This document shows positions 61,011 through 64,000 of a DNA stretch of 64,000 bases, one piece after another. The position numbers were made by a program, and so were the translations under genes. The notes beneath the pieces were generated by a model, which saw only the letters and a list, made by a program, of their open reading frames with translations, searched no databases and had not been told where the DNA came from. The DNA lies in the NCBI GenBank assembly GCA_002319795.1, contig DCFU01000016.1, positions 62,001 to 126,000 of the forward strand, given 5' to 3'. This DNA comes from Megamonas sp. UBA1796 (GTDB lineage Bacteria > Bacillota > Negativicutes > Selenomonadales > Selenomonadaceae). Positions within the stretch are counted from its first letter, which is position 1. Each line of letters starts with the position of its first letter.

Positions 61011-64000
61011 TTAGATCTCGTCCAGACGCACAGAAACCATCTGCGATACACCTGCATCCTGAATCGTCACACCATACATAACGTCGACAGCCTCCATCGT
61101 CCCTTTGCGATGAGTGACAATAATGAACTGCGTATTTTTTGCAAAATCCCTGAGCAGTGTACAAAAACGCGAAATATTTGCTTCATCCAGAGGAGCATCA
61201 ATCTCATCAAGAACCGAAAACGGCGACGGTTTATATTTCAAAAAAGAAAACAAGAGTGCAATGACCGTAAGTGCACGTTCCCCGCCAGAAAGCGCCGTGA
61301 GGTTCTGCCTTTTCTTGTCCGGCAGCTGCACCAGGATTTCCACTCCTGCTTCCAGCACATTCTTTTCATCCGTGAGTACCAGCTCCGCATTGCCGCCGCC
61401 AAAAAGCTTCACAAAAATACCCCGGAAGTACCCATCAATTTCTGTTAAAGCAGACTTAAATTGTTTGGTCATCGTCACATCCATTTCATGCAGAATATTC
61501 ACAAGGTTTTCCTTTGCCGTAATAAGATCCTGGGCCTGTCTTTGCATGAAATCGTGACGCTTTTGCGCCTCTTCATATTCCGTTACTGCATTTGGATTTA
61601 CCTGGCCCAATCCATTCAACTCACTCTGCAGCTTTTGCATTTTTTCCTGTAAGGCCGCAGCAGCAAGTTCCATTACATGTCCAGCAGCCATCTCAGGTGA
61701 AAAACCATATTCCTCTTGCAGGGTATGGCAGCATTGTGCAAGATTGAATTGTACCTCGGATACCTCCAGCTCTATTTGATGCAGTTTCTGCTGCATTCTG
61801 CCCAAATTTCCTGCCGCTTCTCTGGTCTTTTTATCGTTTTCCTGGCTCTCGGCAAGCTTCGCCATTTTATCTTCATATAGCTTCTTATGTTGTCCTATGC
61901 CCTCATCATAAATTGTCTGGCATTCTTCTGCTCTCTGCTGCAAAAGCAGCAGCTTGTCATATCCTGTCTGCAGCCTGTTAGCAAGTTCTCTGTGTTCCTG
62001 CCCGTTCTTATCAAGGCTTTCCTGTGTGCGTACGAGCTCACGCTGCCGCAGCAGCCGACGCTCATGGCAGCGCAAAACTTCCTGTTCGAGCACTACTTTT
62101 TTTAAGGAACAATCATTGATATACTTGGCCAGATCTCCGGCATCCTGTTCCATATCCTCAAGTGCCTCTCCGGCCGCATCATTTTTTGCCGTGAGCCCTT
62201 TGTATTCTTCTTGCAGGGTATGCAAGGCGTGCACGGTTTCCACGCGCTTCTTTTGTGCTTCCGCAAAAGACAGCTGCAGGGAGGATGCCATTGCCTCTAT
62301 CGCCTGTAGTTGTTCCTTTCGGGAAGAAATATCTTTCAGCAGCTTTGCATGTGCTACACGCAGCTCAGCCTGCCGAATACCAAGTTGCTGGAAGTCATCT
62401 TCCTTCTCATGAAGTCCGTCCTCACAAATTCCCTTTTGACTGGCGACCTCCCTCTGCTTATCCAGTAAGAGAGGTTCCTTCTGTCTAAGTGCATCCAGCC
62501 CTGCCTCCAGGGTCCCGATTTCACCGCTGCGGCTCAGGAATCCCGATTCCTTTTGCTGCCGGCTCCCACCAGATAAAGAACCCCCTGGGTTCAGCAGCTC
62601 ACCCTCCAGCGTTACAATGCGCATGCGATACCCCTGTTTTTTAGCAAGAGACAGGGCATGTGCAAGCGTATCGACCACCAATGTACGCCCAAGCAAAAAA
62701 TCTGCAATTTTCCGGTATTTAGCAGCACATGTAACCAGATCATTTGCATAACCAAGGACTCCCGGCTCGCGAAGCTCCTGCCCTGCGGACGGTTTATGCA
62801 CAACAATACTCGACAGCGGCAAAAATGTGACCCTTCCAGCACGTTCACGTTTCAAGAACGCTATTGCCTGCTGCGCAGTTTCCGTATCCTCTGTCACTAC
62901 ATTTTGCACACTGCCACCCAAAGCAATCTCGATCGCCATAATATATTTTTGTGGCACCTCAATGAGCTCAGCTGCCGCACCGCAAATTCCACTGTGCCAA
63001 GGTTCCCGGCTTTTTAAGACCGCTTTGGCCGCCCTGCCAAAGCCTTCATATGCCTTCTGCATATTTTGCAGGAATTGCAGCTTGTTTTCCATCACATGTG
63101 ATCGCTGCCGCATCTCCAGCAGCTGTTCCCTGAAGGCATTATCTCTTTCACTTAATTGCCGCAGTTCCTGCTTTATCCGCTGGCATTCTTTGTCCAACGT
63201 CTCCTTTGCCTGCTCTGCGCGTTGCATATCAGCTGCCACAGATACTTCTTCCTGTTGCAAAGAAGCCAATGCCCCCTGCACTTCCTCCGCTTCTTTCTCC
63301 CTAGCTCCGCGATGCTCTACATTATCCTGGATATCACGTTCAACCAAAACAAGCGCATTCTGCTTTTCCATAAGAACCTGCTGTTTGCCCTGCCTATCCT
63401 GCTCAAGCTTATGACATTCTTCCTTTTGCAGCTTAATCTGTTTGCCCAAAACAGCAGCCTTGCTGTTTTCTCTTGTCAAAAGTGCCTCCGCTTGATTCAT
63501 TTGCTGCCGGCGCGATGCCTCTTCTTGTCCCAGCTTATCCACATCTTCTTCTGCGGCTGCCATTTCCTTTATAAGCCCATCTCTCTGCTCAACCAGCCGT
63601 GTCTTCAAAGTGTCATCCTGTTTTTTCCGTTCTCCGGCTACCTTGATCTCACTGCTGATATTCTCCAGCTTCGTACGCAGTTCACTATTCTTTCCCGCTA
63701 ACAACTGCAAGGCTTTCTCAATTTCCAGCTGTTCCTTATCCAAAGCCTCTTTCCTGGCCTCTGTCAGCTGTACAGCCGTTTGTGCTTGAAGCTCCTTATC
63801 CTGATATTCTTCATGCAGTTTCCTGCTTTTTTCTTCAGCAGCCTGAAATTTTTCATATTTGCGGTAGAGCCCTGTAAGCTTACAATTCTTGTATTCTTCC
63901 TGCAAAGCATTATAGCGGCGCGTTTTCTCAGCATTTGCCGCTAAGGCATCCAACTGATTCCCTATCTCATGAATAATATCCGTTACCCGCAGCAGATTAT
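61011..64000 (-). CDS. smc: Chromosome segregation ATPase SMC, N-terminal part outside window
   Basis: The C-terminal ~996 residues of a roughly 1,180-residue condensin; the N-terminal Walker A half lies beyond the window end. A long coiled coil is interrupted by the hinge (containing GGSVQNVVTED and GVLGYANDLV). The C-terminal head has the ABC signature LSGGERALTVIALL and Walker B FSVLDEIDAPLDE. It works with ScpA and ScpB, encoded 54 kb away in this window. It precedes ftsY by 16 bp, the usual Firmicute order. Confidence 0.97.
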   Translation of the reverse strand, partial: NLLRVTDIIHEIGNQLDALAANAEKTRRYNALQEEYKNCKLTGLYRKYEKFQAAEEKSRKLHEEYQDKELQAQTAVQLTEARKEALDKEQLEIEKALQLLAGKNSELRTKLENISSEIKVAGERKKQDDTLKTRLVEQRDGLIKEMAAAEEDVDKLGQEEASRRQQMNQAEALLTRENSKAAVLGKQIKLQKEECHKLEQDRQGKQQVLMEKQNALVLVERDIQDNVEHRGAREKEAEEVQGALASLQQEEVSVAADMQRAEQAKETLDKECQRIKQELRQLSERDNAFREQLLEMRQRSHVMENKLQFLQNMQKAYEGFGRAAKAVLKSREPWHSGICGAAAELIEVPQKYIMAIEIALGGSVQNVVTEDTETAQQAIAFLKRERAGRVTFLPLSSIVVHKPSAGQELREPGVLGYANDLVTCAAKYRKIADFLLGRTLVVDTLAHALSLAKKQGYRMRIVTLEGELLNPGGSLSGGSRQQKESGFLSRSGEIGTLEAGLDALRQKEPLLLDKQREVASQKGICEDGLHEKEDDFQQLGIRQAELRVAHAKLLKDISSRKEQLQAIEAMASSLQLSFAEAQKKRVETVHALHTLQEEYKGLTAKNDAAGEALEDMEQDAGDLAKYINDCSLKKVVLEQEVLRCHERRLLRQRELVRTQESLDKNGQEHRELANRLQTGYDKLLLLQQRAEECQTIYDEGIGQHKKLYEDKMAKLAESQENDKKTREAAGNLGRMQQKLHQIELEVSEVQFNLAQCCHTLQEEYGFSPEMAAGHVMELAAAALQEKMQKLQSELNGLGQVNPNAVTEYEEAQKRHDFMQRQAQDLITAKENLVNILHEMDVTMTKQFKSALTEIDGYFRGIFVKLFGGGNAELVLTDEKNVLEAGVEILVQLPDKKRQNLTALSGGERALTVIALLFSFLKYKPSPFSVLDEIDAPLDEANISRFCTLLRDFAKNTQFIIVTHRKGTMEAVDVMYGVTIQDAGVSQMVSVRLDEI

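Overview
The gene content is that of a low-to-mid GC Firmicute: mutS2, scpA/scpB, an Asp23-AmaP-DUF2273 set, a T-box leader, the smc-ftsY-ylxM-ffh-rpsP-khpA-ylqD-rimM-trmD block and a split pair of SpmA/SpmB-like membrane proteins. An arginine-fed polyamine operon that also carries carboxyspermidine-route genes, together with a Sia-type (SiaABCD) signalling operon, makes me lean towards the Negativicutes (Selenomonas relatives). That is inference from gene content; no rRNA or marker comparison could be run.

Layout. 1-19.5 kb: a nearly unbroken minus-strand run of housekeeping genes. In transcription order it reads asp23, amaP, DUF2273, nusB, a terminator, xseA, xseB, ispA, dxs, tlyA, nadK, argR, recN, a NUDIX hydrolase, an M50 protease, trpS, scpA, scpB, a U32 protein, mutS2 and a class A penicillin-binding protein cut by the window start. 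19.6-26.3 kb: a six-gene polyamine operon (speD, speA, speE, speB, carboxynorspermidine synthase, carboxynorspermidine decarboxylase) behind a roughly 280-nt leader with a strong promoter, a leader ORF and a terminator-like hairpin. 26.3-36.3 kb: signalling genes, namely an HD-GYP protein, a chemotaxis receptor, a terminator-bounded unit of very small ORFs, two nucleoside-gate membrane proteins with a LysR regulator, and siaA-siaB-siaC-siaD. 36.7-40.3 kb: accessory genes, namely an ImmA/IrrE pseudogene, a GNAT acetyltransferase, a DUF2971 protein, tRNA-Ala and an MFS transporter.

40.4-50.5 kb: a LysR regulator, rfbA-rfbC-rfbB (dTDP-sugar synthesis without rfbD), then a T-box-controlled branched-chain amino acid operon in the order ilvN, ilvC, leuC, leuD, leuB, ilvB with an internal terminator between ilvC and leuC. 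50.7-55.3 kb: mutY (plus strand), lysS, greA, tRNA-Tyr, tRNA-Met and a TerC-family protein behind a probable yybP-ykoY manganese riboswitch. 55.3-64 kb: a secreted 3D-domain protein and the SRP/ribosome block, ending in smc, which runs off the window.

The polyamine operon could make spermidine from arginine by two biochemically different routes from the same putrescine pool. The Sia genes, the HD-GYP protein and the chemoreceptor bring c-di-GMP synthesis, hydrolysis and sensory control into a 10-kb stretch. Translation starts were revised for many genes where the longest ORF runs into a promoter or an upstream gene; the reasons are given per entry.
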